From NCBI RefSeq assembly GCF_028198145.1, contig NZ_CP116338.1, positions 2,480,001 through 2,544,000 on the forward strand: a DNA stretch of 64,000 nucleotides, given 5' to 3'. Every line of letters begins with the position of its first letter. Position 1 is the first letter of the stretch. Origin of the DNA: Microbacterium sp. nov. GSS16 (GTDB taxonomy: Bacteria; Actinomycetota; Actinomycetes; Actinomycetales; Microbacteriaceae). Under the pieces are notes generated by a model. The model did not search any database. It saw only the letters and a program-made list of their open reading frames with translations, and was not told the origin of the DNA. Below, piece after piece: positions 54,783-63,202 of the stretch. The position numbers and the translations under genes are program-made.

Positions 54783-57050
54783 TCACGCTTCGGCTGTCTC
54801 CGACGCGCCCTCTGCGGGTGCGTCGTCGATGACCGGCTCGAGCGACAGCTTGCCGCGGTCGTCGATCTTGGTGATGCGCACGAGCAGCTTCTGGCCGACC
54901 GAGAGGACGTCGTCGACGTTCTCGACGCGCTTGCCACCGGCGAGCTTGCGCACCTCGGTGACGTGCAGCAGGCCGTCCTTGCCGGGCAGCAGCGACACGA
55001 AGGCGCCGAAGGTGGCGATCTTCACGACGGTGCCCAGGAACTGCTCGCCGACCTCCGGGTTGGTCGGGTTGGCGATCGCGTTGACCTGAGCGCGGGCGGC
55101 CTCGGCCGACGGGCCGTCGGTCGCGCCGATGTAGACGGTGCCGTCCTCCTCGATGGAGATCTGCGCGCCGGTCTCATCCTGGATGGCGTTGATGGTCTTG
55201 CCCTTCGGCCCGATCAGCTCGCCGATCTTGTCGACCGGGATCTGCACGCTGATGACGCGCGGCGCGGTCGGCGCCATCTCGTCGGGAGCGTCGATCGCGG
55301 CGTTCAGCACGTTGAGGATCGTCAGGCGCGCGTCGCGCGCCTGGGTCAGGGCCCCTGCGAGCACCGACGACGGGATGCCGTCGAGCTTGGTGTCGAGCTG
55401 GATGGCCGTGACGAACTCGCTCGTGCCGGCGACCTTGAAGTCCATGTCGCCCAGGGCGTCCTCGGCTCCCAGGATGTCGGTGAGGGCCGCGTAGCGGGTC
55501 TCACCGTCGACCTCGTCGGACACGAGGCCCATGGCGATGCCGGCGACGGGGGCGCGCAGCGGCACACCGGCGTTCAGCAGCGACAGGGTCGATGCGCACA
55601 CCGAGCCCATCGAGGTGGAGCCGTTCGAGCTCAGCGCCTCGGAGACCTGGCGGATCGCGTAGGGGAACTCCTCGCGGCTGGGCAGCACCGGCACGAGGGC
55701 GCGCTCGGCGAGGAAGCCGTGCCCGATCTCGCGACGCTTCGGCGACCCGACACGACCGGTCTCACCGGTCGAGTAGGGCGGGAAGTTGTAGTGGTGCATG
55801 TACCGCTTGCTCGTGGTGGGCGAGAGCGAGTCGATCTGCTGCTCCATCTTGAGCATGTTCAGCGTGGTGACGCCCATGATCTGGGTCTCACCGCGCTGGA
55901 AGATCGCCGAGCCGTGCACGCGCGGGATGACCTGTACCTCCGCGTCGAGCGGACGGATGTCGGCCAGGCCTCGGCCGTCGATGCGCACGCCGTCGGTGAG
56001 GATTCGTCCGCGGACGATCTTCTTGGTGACGGACTTGTACGCCGCGGAGAACTCGAGCGGGGCGGCGGCGGGCAGCTGGCCGGCCTCGGTCGCCTCGATG
56101 AGCTCGGCCTTGACGCGGTCCTTGATCGCGTCATCGGCGCTCTGGCGCTCCTGCTTGTCGGCGATCTGGTAGACACCGGTGAGCTCGTCGTAGGCGCGGC
56201 CGGCGACGAAGTCGTAGACCTCCTGGCTGTACGCCGGGAAGACCGGGTAGACGCCCGGCTCCTTCGACGCCGTGGCGGCGAGCTCCGCCTGCGCCTTGAC
56301 GAGCTGGGCGATGAACGGCTTCGCGGCCTCGAGGCCCTCGGCGACGACGTCCTCGTTGGGCTTGGTGGCGCCGGCCTTGATCAGGTTCCAGCTGCCCTCG
56401 GTCGCCTCGGCCTCGACCATCATGATCGCGACGTCTTCCGAGCCGTCGGCCTTGGTGACGACGCGGCCTGCGACGATCAGGTCGAACACGGCCTCGGAGA
56501 CCTGCTCGGCGGTGGGGAACGCCACCCACTGGTCGGCGTGCTCGCCGTGACCGGGGATGAACGCGAGGCGCACACCGGCGATCGGGCCGGAGAACGGCAG
56601 ACCCGAGATCTGGGTCGAGGCGGAGGCAGCGTTGATCGCCAGCGCGTCGTAGTACTCGCCGGGGGCGATCGACAGCACGGTGATGACGATCTGCACCTCG
56701 TTGCGCAGGCCGTCGACGAACGACGGGCGCAGCGGGCGGTCGATCAGACGGCAGACGAGGATCGCCTCGGTGGAGGGGCGGCCCTCACGGCGGAAGAACG
56801 AGCCGGGGATCTTTCCGGCGGCGTACGAGCGCTCCTCGACATCGACCGTCAGCGGGAAGAAGTCGAAGCCCTCGCGCGGGTGCTTGCCGGCGCTGGTGGC
56901 CGACAGGAGCATGGTCTCGTCGTCGAGGTAGGCCGCGACCGAGCCCTGGGCCTGCTGGGCGAGGCGTCCGGTCTCGAAGCGGATGGTGCGGGTGCCGAAG
57001 CGGCCGTTGTCGAGAACGGCCTCGGTGGCGGTGATTTCAGGACCTTCCAA
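54783..57050 (-). CDS. pnp: polyribonucleotide nucleotidyltransferase (PNPase)
   Basis: 755 residues: two RNase PH domains, an intervening helical domain, a KH domain ([21 protein letters not shown]) and a C-terminal S1 domain ([18 protein letters not shown]). Phosphorolytic 3'-to-5' exonuclease; [16 protein letters not shown] and [14 protein letters not shown] carry active-site aspartates. Start TTG 57050 ([16 protein letters not shown]) because AAGGAG stands eight bases upstream and the frame before it matches nothing. rpsO, the usual upstream partner, is absent from this window. Confidence 0.96.
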   Translation of the reverse strand: MEGPEITATEAVLDNGRFGTRTIRFETGRLAQQAQGSVAAYLDDETMLLSATSAGKHPREGFDFFPLTVDVEERSYAAGKIPGSFFRREGRPSTEAILVCRLIDRPLRPSFVDGLRNEVQIVITVLSIAPGEYYDALAINAASASTQISGLPFSGPIAGVRLAFIPGHGEHADQWVAFPTAEQVSEAVFDLIVAGRVVTKADGSEDVAIMMVEAEATEGSWNLIKAGATKPNEDVVAEGLEAAKPFIAQLVKAQAELAATASKEPGVYPVFPAYSQEVYDFVAGRAYDELTGVYQIADKQERQSADDAIKDRVKAELIEATEAGQLPAAAPLEFSAAYKSVTKKIVRGRILTDGVRIDGRGLADIRPLDAEVQVIPRVHGSAIFQRGETQIMGVTTLNMLKMEQQIDSLSPTTSKRYMHHYNFPPYSTGETGRVGSPKRREIGHGFLAERALVPVLPSREEFPYAIRQVSEALSSNGSTSMGSVCASTLSLLNAGVPLRAPVAGIAMGLVSDEVDGETRYAALTDILGAEDALGDMDFKVAGTSEFVTAIQLDTKLDGIPSSVLAGALTQARDARLTILNVLNAAIDAPDEMAPTAPRVISVQIPVDKIGELIGPKGKTINAIQDETGAQISIEEDGTVYIGATDGPSAEAARAQVNAIANPTNPEVGEQFLGTVVKIATFGAFVSLLPGKDGLLHVTEVRKLAGGKRVENVDDVLSVGQKLLVRITKIDDRGKLSLEPVIDDAPAEGASETAEA

Positions 57051-57366
57051 GAGGTCTCTCCTTCTTTGTTTAGGCTCGCGCGCCCGTGTGGCGCGCGAGT
57101 TATCGCGAAGGAGCGGATGCGGACAGATATAAGCGCGCGGGCATCCCGCGAATCTCGCCTGCGCTGGCCACCAGTAGAAGACCACCCGGCGCCGTGTGCG
57201 ACGAGGAACCCACCACAGGGGACCAGCTTCTCAGCCGACCGCTCCGTACCGTGTTCTGTTGTGCGGCGCAGAGTGCGCCACGCCCGATCCTATCAGTCGG
57301 CGTGTCGGGGGCGGGATCCGGAGTCGTGATCGCGGTCGGATGCAGGCTTCGCCTAGGCTGACCACC
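57051..57366. other. 316-bp gene-free leader between pnp and DUF5302 gene
   Basis: The only gap over 300 bases. It holds the pnp leader with a perfect hairpin, a TATATC hexamer on the minus strand at 57130-57125 that may be the pnp -10, and on the plus strand the TAGGCT hexamer (57354-57359) of the DUF5302 gene. I see no convincing small ORF in the rest. Confidence 0.6.
57075..57099 (-). promoter_or_regulatory. hairpin in the pnp 5' leader
   Basis: CTCGCGCGCC/GGCGCGCGAG, a perfect 10-bp stem with a five-base loop, about 25 bases before the pnp start. In E. coli a leader hairpin cut by RNase III allows PNPase to control its own mRNA; a similar role here is inference. Confidence 0.7.
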
Positions 57367-57540
57367 ATGAGCGAAGACAAGGCAGTCTCCTCCGAGGAGA
57401 TGAAGCGCAAGTTCAAGGAAGCGCTCGACAAGAAGAACGCGCAGAATCGGGGCGGCGAGGCCCACCTGGACGGCGATTCCGCCGTCCATGCCACGCACGC
57501 GCCGCAGATGAAGCGCGAGTTTCGGCGCAAGAGCGGCTGA
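57367..57540 (+). CDS. DUF5302 small protein
   Basis: 57 residues, highly charged, ending HAPQMKREFRRKSG, with EEMKRKFKEALDKKNAQ near the start; I recognise the DUF5302 pattern of actinobacteria. ATG follows TAGGCT by seven bases, leaderless. Probably a small cytoplasmic, nucleic-acid- or ribosome-associated protein; function unknown. Confidence 0.85.
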   Translation: MSEDKAVSSEEMKRKFKEALDKKNAQNRGGEAHLDGDSAVHATHAPQMKREFRRKSG

Positions 57541-57557
57541 GCTGCTTGCCGGGCGGC

Positions 57558-57595
57558 GACGAAGGGCTGCGACGGGACCGTCGCAGCCCTTCGTC
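57558..57595. terminator. bidirectional hairpin between DUF5302 gene and flavin reductase gene
   Basis: Perfect 16-bp stem (57558-57573 with 57580-57595) with a GGGACC loop, ending two bases before the stop codon of the convergent gene and 17 bases after the DUF5302 stop. Confidence 0.85.
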
Positions 57596-57597
57596 TC

Positions 57598-58242
57598 TCA
57601 CTCCCCGGCCAGCCCGCCGAGCAGGTGCCCGAACGAGCGACCCTCGCCGAGGTAGGTCGCCGGATCGTAGGGGTCGACGACCTCGGCGGCGCCGCGCCTG
57701 ACGATCGCCTCGGCGAGCTCCTTCGCCCCCTTCTCGACCCGCTTGGCCAGCGGGGCCACCTCATCGCCCGCGCCGCCCCAGTCGCTCGATGCCGCGAACA
57801 CTCCGGTCGAGACCGCCTCGGCGTGCAGATAGGCGAAGAGCGGACGGATCGCGTAGTCGATCGCCAGGGAGTGCCGAGGCGTGCCGGCGTTCGCGCCGAT
57901 GAGCACGGGTTTGCCGGTCAGGGCATCCGGGTCGAGGACGTCGATGAACGACTTGAAGAGGCCGGAGTAGCTGGTCGAGAAGATCGGCGTCACCGCGATC
58001 AGCGCATCCGCCGAGACGACTGTGTTGATCGCCGTCTCGAGCGCCGGAGGCGCGAAGCCGGTGAGGAGGTTGTCGGTGATGTCGTGCGCGAGGTCGCGCA
58101 GCTCGATCACGTCGACCTTCACGTCGATGTCCTGCTCATGCAGCGCCTTAGCCGTCTCCGCCGCCAGTCGGTCGGCGAGCATGCGGGTCGACGAGGGGTT
58201 CGACAGGCCGGCCGAGACGACGGCGATGCGTCGCTCGCTCAT
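57598..58242 (-). CDS. CE1759-family FMN reductase
   Basis: 214 residues, flavodoxin-like NADPH-dependent FMN reductase: VVSAGLSNPSSTRMLADRLA binds FMN phosphate, then TPIFSTSYSGLFKSFIDVLDPD and LIGANAGTPRHSLAIDYAIRPLF. It should supply reduced FMN to the luciferase-like monooxygenase whose stop ends one base before this start. Strong GGAAGGGAG site. The pair corresponds to the CE1758/CE1759 couple of corynebacteria. Confidence 0.9.
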   Translation of the reverse strand: MSERRIAVVSAGLSNPSSTRMLADRLAAETAKALHEQDIDVKVDVIELRDLAHDITDNLLTGFAPPALETAINTVVSADALIAVTPIFSTSYSGLFKSFIDVLDPDALTGKPVLIGANAGTPRHSLAIDYAIRPLFAYLHAEAVSTGVFAASSDWGGAGDEVAPLAKRVEKGAKELAEAIVRRGAAEVVDPYDPATYLGEGRSFGHLLGGLAGE

Positions 58243-58243
58243 C

Positions 58244-59461
58244 TCAGGCTCCCTTCCGCGCGAGACCGAACGCCGCACCGGCGGGAACGGGTGCGTCCTG
58301 ATATGGGGATCCGGCGGTGAGGTTGTCACCGCGGTTCGCCGACGGGCGCGCCTGGCGAGAGGGCCCGTCACCGTAGACCGCACGCACCCGTGCAGCATGC
58401 GTGGGGGCATCCGGAACCGTCTCGGGGCGATCCTTGGCGAGTTCGCGACGCAGCACCGGCACGACCTCGCCACCCAGGATGTCGAGCTGCTCCAGCACGG
58501 TCTTCAGCGGGAGACCCGCGTGATCGATGAGGAACAGCTGACGCTGGAAGTCGCCGAAGGTGTCGCGCATCGACGCGTAGCGGTCGATGACCTGCTGGGG
58601 CGATCCGACGGTCAGCGGCGTCATCTCGGTGAAGTCCTCCATGCTGGGACCGTGGCCGTAGACCGGCGCGTTGTCGAAGTAGGGGCGGAACTGCGTCACC
58701 GCGTCTTGGGAGTTCGCGGCCATGAACACCTGACCGCCGATGCCGACGATGGCCTGCTCGGGCGTGCCGTGGCCGTAGTGGGCGTACCGCTGCCGGTACA
58801 GCTCGATGAGGCGCTGGTAGTGCTCCTTCGGCCAGAAGATGTTGTTCGCGAAGAAGCCGTCGCCGTAATAGGCGGCCTGCTCGGCGATCTCGGGCGTGCG
58901 GATGGATCCGTGCCAGACGAACGGCGCCACGCCGTCGAGCGGCCGCGGGGTGGCGGTGAAGCCCTGCAGCGAGGTGCGGAACTTCCCCTCCCAGTCGACG
59001 ACGTCCTCGTCCCACAGCTTGCGAAGCAGCGCGTAGTTCTCGATCGCGAGGGGCAGCCCCTGGCGGATGTCCTTTCCGAACCAGGGGTAGACCGGGCCGG
59101 TGTTGCCGCGACCGAGCATGAGGTCCATGCGTCCGTCGGTGACGTGCTGCAGCATCGCGTAGTCCTCGGCGATGCGCACGGGGTCGTTGGTGGTGATCAG
59201 CGTCGTGGAGGTCGACACGATCAGTCGCTCGGTCTGCGCGGCCACGTGGGCGAGGAAGGTGGTGGGGCTCGACGACCAGAACGGCGGGTTGTGGTGCTCG
59301 CCGATCGCGAAGACGTCGAGGCCCACCTCTTCGGCGTGCCTGGCGATCGTCGCGGTCGCCTTGATGCGCTCGGCCTCGCTCGGAGTCACCCCGGTCGTCG
59401 GGTCCTGCGTGATGTCGCTGACCGACATGATGCCGAACTGCATCGCGCTCTGCTCGTTCAC
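58244..59461 (-). CDS. CE1758-family FMN-dependent luciferase-like monooxygenase
   Basis: 405 residues, bacterial luciferase TIM barrel: QFGIMSVSDITQDP at the N-terminus, GLDVFAIGEHHNPPFWSSSP, STSTTLITTNDPVRIAEDYA and MDLMLGRGNTGPVYPWFG. A roughly 60-residue tail follows the barrel. GTG 59461 has GGAGAG at the right gap. It oxidises an unknown substrate with FMNH2 from the next gene product. The upstream 117-bp region carries two inverted repeats. Confidence 0.92.
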   Translation of the reverse strand: MNEQSAMQFGIMSVSDITQDPTTGVTPSEAERIKATATIARHAEEVGLDVFAIGEHHNPPFWSSSPTTFLAHVAAQTERLIVSTSTTLITTNDPVRIAEDYAMLQHVTDGRMDLMLGRGNTGPVYPWFGKDIRQGLPLAIENYALLRKLWDEDVVDWEGKFRTSLQGFTATPRPLDGVAPFVWHGSIRTPEIAEQAAYYGDGFFANNIFWPKEHYQRLIELYRQRYAHYGHGTPEQAIVGIGGQVFMAANSQDAVTQFRPYFDNAPVYGHGPSMEDFTEMTPLTVGSPQQVIDRYASMRDTFGDFQRQLFLIDHAGLPLKTVLEQLDILGGEVVPVLRRELAKDRPETVPDAPTHAARVRAVYGDGPSRQARPSANRGDNLTAGSPYQDAPVPAGAAFGLARKGA

Positions 59462-59477
59462 TGTTCTCTCTCCGCTC

Positions 59478-59497
59478 CGGATGCGGGATCGCATCCG
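59478..59497. promoter_or_regulatory. perfect inverted repeat upstream of monooxygenase operon
   Basis: CGGATGCG-GGAT-CGCATCCG, 8-bp arms, 17 bases upstream of the monooxygenase start. A second, weaker repeat TTCAC-N13-GTGAA lies at 59503-59525. Either may be an operator for this operon or the divergent acyltransferase gene. Confidence 0.5.
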
Positions 59498-59578
59498 TTC
59501 TATTCACTTGAATGTACTTGGTGAAACGCCGAAGCGGTCACTTTATTCCCGCCCACCCGCAACCGCTAGCCTCATGCC

Positions 59579-60703
59579 ATGAGCAGTGCCGAGCAGCATC
59601 CGCCCGCGACCGCCGCGGTCGCCAAGCCGCGTCGACGGGTTCCGTTCTGGGACAACGCGCGCTTCGCCTGCATCGTACTGGTCGTCATCGGGCATGGCAC
59701 TCAGCGTCTGATCTACGATTCCGACGTCTCGTACGCGTTCTACCTGTGGGTGTACGCGTTCCACATGCCGGCCTTCGCGATCATCTCCGGCTACTTCTCC
59801 AAAGCGGGAAGCCCCACAAGACGTCAGATGGCTCGGGTGATCACCGACATCCTCGTTCCCTACGTGATCTTCGAGGGGCTGTGGACGCTCACGAAGTGGC
59901 TCGTCGAGGGGAAGGCCGACCCCAACCTCACGAAGCCCTCCTGGACGCTGTGGTTCCTGCTCGCCCTCGGCATCTTCCGTCTGGTGCTCCCCTATCTGGC
60001 GCTCTTGCGCTGGCCCCTCGCCTGGGCCCTGGCGATCTCGGTCGGAGTGGGGTACGTCACGAACGTCGACAGCACGTTCTCGCTGTCGCGGACGCTGGGT
60101 CTGCTGTTCTTCTTCACGCTGGGGTGGTGGCTCAGAGAGCGTGACGTGGTGCGGCGGCTGCACCTCATCGAGTTCCGCCCCTGGTGGGTGCGGGCCGTCG
60201 CGGTCGCCGTGCTCGTCGCGTGGGGGACTGCCTGCTGGCTGTGGCTGGATGTGTGGGAGACCATCGACCTCAGGCACTGGCTGTTCTACGACGACTCCTA
60301 CGCCGACCTCGCCGGTGAGCAGTGGTGGGCGGGTGCCATCCGCCTCGGCCTCATTCTTCTCGCCGTGCTGCTGAGCGCATGCTTCTTCGCGCTGCTGCCG
60401 CGGCGCACCCAGCGCTGGACGACACTCGGGCAGTACACGATGTACGTGTACCTGCTCCACTCGTTCGTGCTCTACCCGTTCCGCGAATCGGGCGTGCTGC
60501 GGGGCCTGGATCCGACGTGGATCTGGCTGCCGCTGATCATCGCGCTCTCGGTCGGCATCGCCTTCGTGCTCTCGTCGAAGCCGGTGCGCTCGCTGTTCCG
60601 CCCGCTGATCGAACCGCGCCCGCGCTGGATGTTCCGCGACTCGGACCTGTCGTCGGGCGGCGACCATCGCAGCGATCCCACCGGCTCGCGGCGCAGCCGT
60701 TGA
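59579..60703 (+). CDS. acyltransferase family 3 membrane protein
   Basis: 374 residues with about ten hydrophobic helices. The first block FWDNARFACIVLVVIGHGTQRL has the AT3 family histidine, and QYTMYVYLLHSFVLYPF lies near the end. Such enzymes O-acetylate or succinylate cell-surface sugars. The C-terminal tail (about 345-374) is polar and cytoplasmic. ATG follows TAGCCT by six bases, leaderless. Acceptor unknown. Confidence 0.88.
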   Translation: MSSAEQHPPATAAVAKPRRRVPFWDNARFACIVLVVIGHGTQRLIYDSDVSYAFYLWVYAFHMPAFAIISGYFSKAGSPTRRQMARVITDILVPYVIFEGLWTLTKWLVEGKADPNLTKPSWTLWFLLALGIFRLVLPYLALLRWPLAWALAISVGVGYVTNVDSTFSLSRTLGLLFFFTLGWWLRERDVVRRLHLIEFRPWWVRAVAVAVLVAWGTACWLWLDVWETIDLRHWLFYDDSYADLAGEQWWAGAIRLGLILLAVLLSACFFALLPRRTQRWTTLGQYTMYVYLLHSFVLYPFRESGVLRGLDPTWIWLPLIIALSVGIAFVLSSKPVRSLFRPLIEPRPRWMFRDSDLSSGGDHRSDPTGSRRSR

Positions 60704-60710
60704 GACCCGG

Positions 60711-61958
60711 TCAGGCGAACAGCGCCGCCCCCACGTACGATCCGGAGGCCGCGCCCGGCGGCACCGCCCAGACGCCCGATCCGACGTGCCGGATGTACTC
60801 GACGAGGAGATCGGTCGACAGGCGCTTCTGCAGTGCGGTGAACTGAGCAGGATCCCGCTGGTACGAGAGGAAGAACAGTCCGGCATCGAGACGTCCGAGC
60901 GCGTTGTTCCCGCCGACGTAGTTGAAGCCTCGGCGCAGGATCCGCACGCCGCCGTTCGTGTCCGGGTGCGCGAGTCGCACGTGGCTGTGCACGTCGAGGC
61001 CGGCCAGCTTCGGCTTGGTCATCTCGGTGCCGCCGCTGAGCGGCGCGCCCTCGGCCTTGTCGCGCCCGAAGATCCGCTCCTGCTCGCCGAGGCGCACGCG
61101 GTCCCACGTCTCGATGAGCATCGCGATCTTGCGGGCCACGAGGTACGAACCGCCCGCCATCCATTCCGCATCCTCATCGCCCGCCCAGACGTGCGTGTCG
61201 AGCGCGTCCCGGTCGTGGGCGAGGATGTTCGCGGTGCCGTCCTTGAAGCCGAAGAGATTCCGAGGCGTCTGCTGCTGCGCACTCGTGCGAGACGTCTTCC
61301 CGAAGCCGAGCTGCGACCAGCGCAGCTTGGCGCGCCCGAAGGCGATCCTGCTGAGGTTGCGGATCGCATGCACGGCGACCTGGGGGTCGTCCGCGCAGAC
61401 CTGGATGCACAGGTCGCCGTCGGATTGACCAGGATCGAGGTCGTCGCCGAGGAAGGCCGGCAGCCGTTCGAGCTTCGTCGGGCGTCTATTGCCGATGCCA
61501 TACCGATCGCCGTCCTCGTTCGCGAACAGGGTAGGTCCGAACCCGAACGTGATGGTGAGGTTCGCGGCGTGCAGCCCGAGAGCCTCTCCGGTGTCGTCGG
61601 GCGGGGAGTCGGGCCCGCCGCCGATGGCGCCGGACCCGCTCACCTCGAGTCCCTGCGTGAGGCGCGACGCCGCGTAGCTCCAGTCCTGCAGCAGCTCGAT
61701 CAGGTCGGTCCGGTCACTGCGGGGCATCATGTCGAATGCGGCGAAGTGCAGATGCTCCTGCACGTCGGTGGTGATGCCCGCCTGATGCTCGCCGAAGAAC
61801 GGGTGGCGGTCTTCGGCATCCGCGTCCCTGCGCGGGGCGCCGAATGCGTATCCGATGCCGCCGCCGGCCAGCGCGAGCGCCGCCCCTCCTCCGGCGGCCA
61901 GGCCCAGCAGACCCCGCCGGCTCAGGCCGGCGCGGGGCTGCTCGTCGTGCTGCGGCAT
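60711..61958 (-). CDS. efeB: Dyp-type peroxidase, iron uptake component
   Basis: 415 residues. Twin-arginine signal SRRGLLGLAAGGGAALALAG targets it to the outer face via Tat. Heme peroxidase motif NLFGFKDGTANILA holds the distal aspartate, and HSHVRLAHPDTNGG with GGVRILRRGFNYVGG follows. Third gene of efeU-efeO-efeB; oxidises ferrous iron or removes iron from heme for uptake. ATG 61958 is 11 bases after efeO. Confidence 0.94.
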   Translation of the reverse strand: MPQHDEQPRAGLSRRGLLGLAAGGGAALALAGGGIGYAFGAPRRDADAEDRHPFFGEHQAGITTDVQEHLHFAAFDMMPRSDRTDLIELLQDWSYAASRLTQGLEVSGSGAIGGGPDSPPDDTGEALGLHAANLTITFGFGPTLFANEDGDRYGIGNRRPTKLERLPAFLGDDLDPGQSDGDLCIQVCADDPQVAVHAIRNLSRIAFGRAKLRWSQLGFGKTSRTSAQQQTPRNLFGFKDGTANILAHDRDALDTHVWAGDEDAEWMAGGSYLVARKIAMLIETWDRVRLGEQERIFGRDKAEGAPLSGGTEMTKPKLAGLDVHSHVRLAHPDTNGGVRILRRGFNYVGGNNALGRLDAGLFFLSYQRDPAQFTALQKRLSTDLLVEYIRHVGSGVWAVPPGAASGSYVGAALFA

Positions 61959-61969
61959 GCCTGCTCCCC

Positions 61970-63202
61970 TCAGGACAGCGTCGTGGCGGTCAGCTGCGAC
62001 AGCGGCTCGGCGAGGGCGTTGATGAGATCGATGAGCTCTCGTCTGTGACCGTCGGTCAGATCGGTGAACGCGACGAAGCCGTTCTGCAGGGATCCGTGCT
62101 GAGCGAGCGCGCTCTCGAGGTCGGCGTAGCCGGTCGCTATCTCGTCGACGAGCCGCTCGCCGTCGGCGCCCTTCGACGCGGCCAGCTCCCGCACCAGCAA
62201 GAATGCCATCTTCGATCCCTCGACGTTGGCGGCGAAGTCGTAGAGGTCGGTGTGCGACCACCAGTCCTCCTCACCGGTGATCTTCCCTGTTGCGACCTCG
62301 TCGAGAAGCGCCACGGCGCCGTTCGAGATCCCCGCGATGCCCTGATCATCCACAGCGGTCGTGAAGTCGTCCGAATGCACGTAGTCGAAGAGCTCCTGCA
62401 CGTCGGCGATCAGCAGATCGCCGTACTCGGCGCGCTCCTCGGGCGTCGACGGCGCCCACCCCTGCCAGGCGGGAGTCGCGCCGTCGGAGTTGAGGGCATC
62501 CGGTGCCGGCTGCCAGAGATCCTTCTCGATGCGGTGGAACCCGGTCCACTCCAGACCCTCGGCGACGGCGTCGACCTCGCGGTAGTCGATGCGCGGGTCG
62601 AGGTCGCCCAGCGCCTCGGCGACGGGCTCGATGCGCTCGTAAGAGGCGCGAGCCAGCGGGAAGAGCGCACGCGCCCGCTCGTCGTCCCCCGCCGTGTAGG
62701 CGCTCACCAGGTCGGCGACATCGGGCACGAGGGCTCCGACCTGATCTTTCACGAACGCGACGTAGAGATCGACCGCCTGCTGCTTCTGCTCGGCGTCCGG
62801 CCCGTCGATGCTCACCTTGTCGCCCGTGACAGTGAACGCGGCCTTGCCCACGCCGTCTCCGATCATCCCGGGCTTGCACACGGTGTAGTAGTCGCCGGGC
62901 TGCGCGACGACCGTGAGGGTGCGCGACGCCGCCGGAGCGATGTTCTCGACCTCGCCGACGATGCGCAGGCCGTCGTCGGCCAGAAGGTAGAACTCGGTGA
63001 CCTGGTCGCCGGCGTTGGTCACCTCGAATGTCAGCGTGCCGCTCGTGGCCGTGCCCGTCGAGACGTCGCATGCGCTGTCGGTCGAGGACACGGTGAACGA
63101 TGCCGCGGGGTCGGCGGACTGCTTTGCGACGCAGCCGCTCAGGGCCGTCACGGCGATGGCGCCGAGTGCGAGGACGCTCAGCGTTCGGGGTGCGTGGGTC
63201 AT
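61970..63202 (-). CDS. efeO: iron uptake lipoprotein EfeO
   Basis: 410 residues. Lipobox TALSGC with C24 as the lipidated residue. A cupredoxin-like domain (about 40-135) is followed by the imelysin/M75-like helical domain with the HxxE metal motif FHRIEKDLW. Binds Fe(III)/Fe(II) at the membrane surface and hands it to EfeU. ATG 63202 overlaps the efeU stop (ATGA). Confidence 0.94.
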   Translation of the reverse strand: MTHAPRTLSVLALGAIAVTALSGCVAKQSADPAASFTVSSTDSACDVSTGTATSGTLTFEVTNAGDQVTEFYLLADDGLRIVGEVENIAPAASRTLTVVAQPGDYYTVCKPGMIGDGVGKAAFTVTGDKVSIDGPDAEQKQQAVDLYVAFVKDQVGALVPDVADLVSAYTAGDDERARALFPLARASYERIEPVAEALGDLDPRIDYREVDAVAEGLEWTGFHRIEKDLWQPAPDALNSDGATPAWQGWAPSTPEERAEYGDLLIADVQELFDYVHSDDFTTAVDDQGIAGISNGAVALLDEVATGKITGEEDWWSHTDLYDFAANVEGSKMAFLLVRELAASKGADGERLVDEIATGYADLESALAQHGSLQNGFVAFTDLTDGHRRELIDLINALAEPLSQLTATTLS

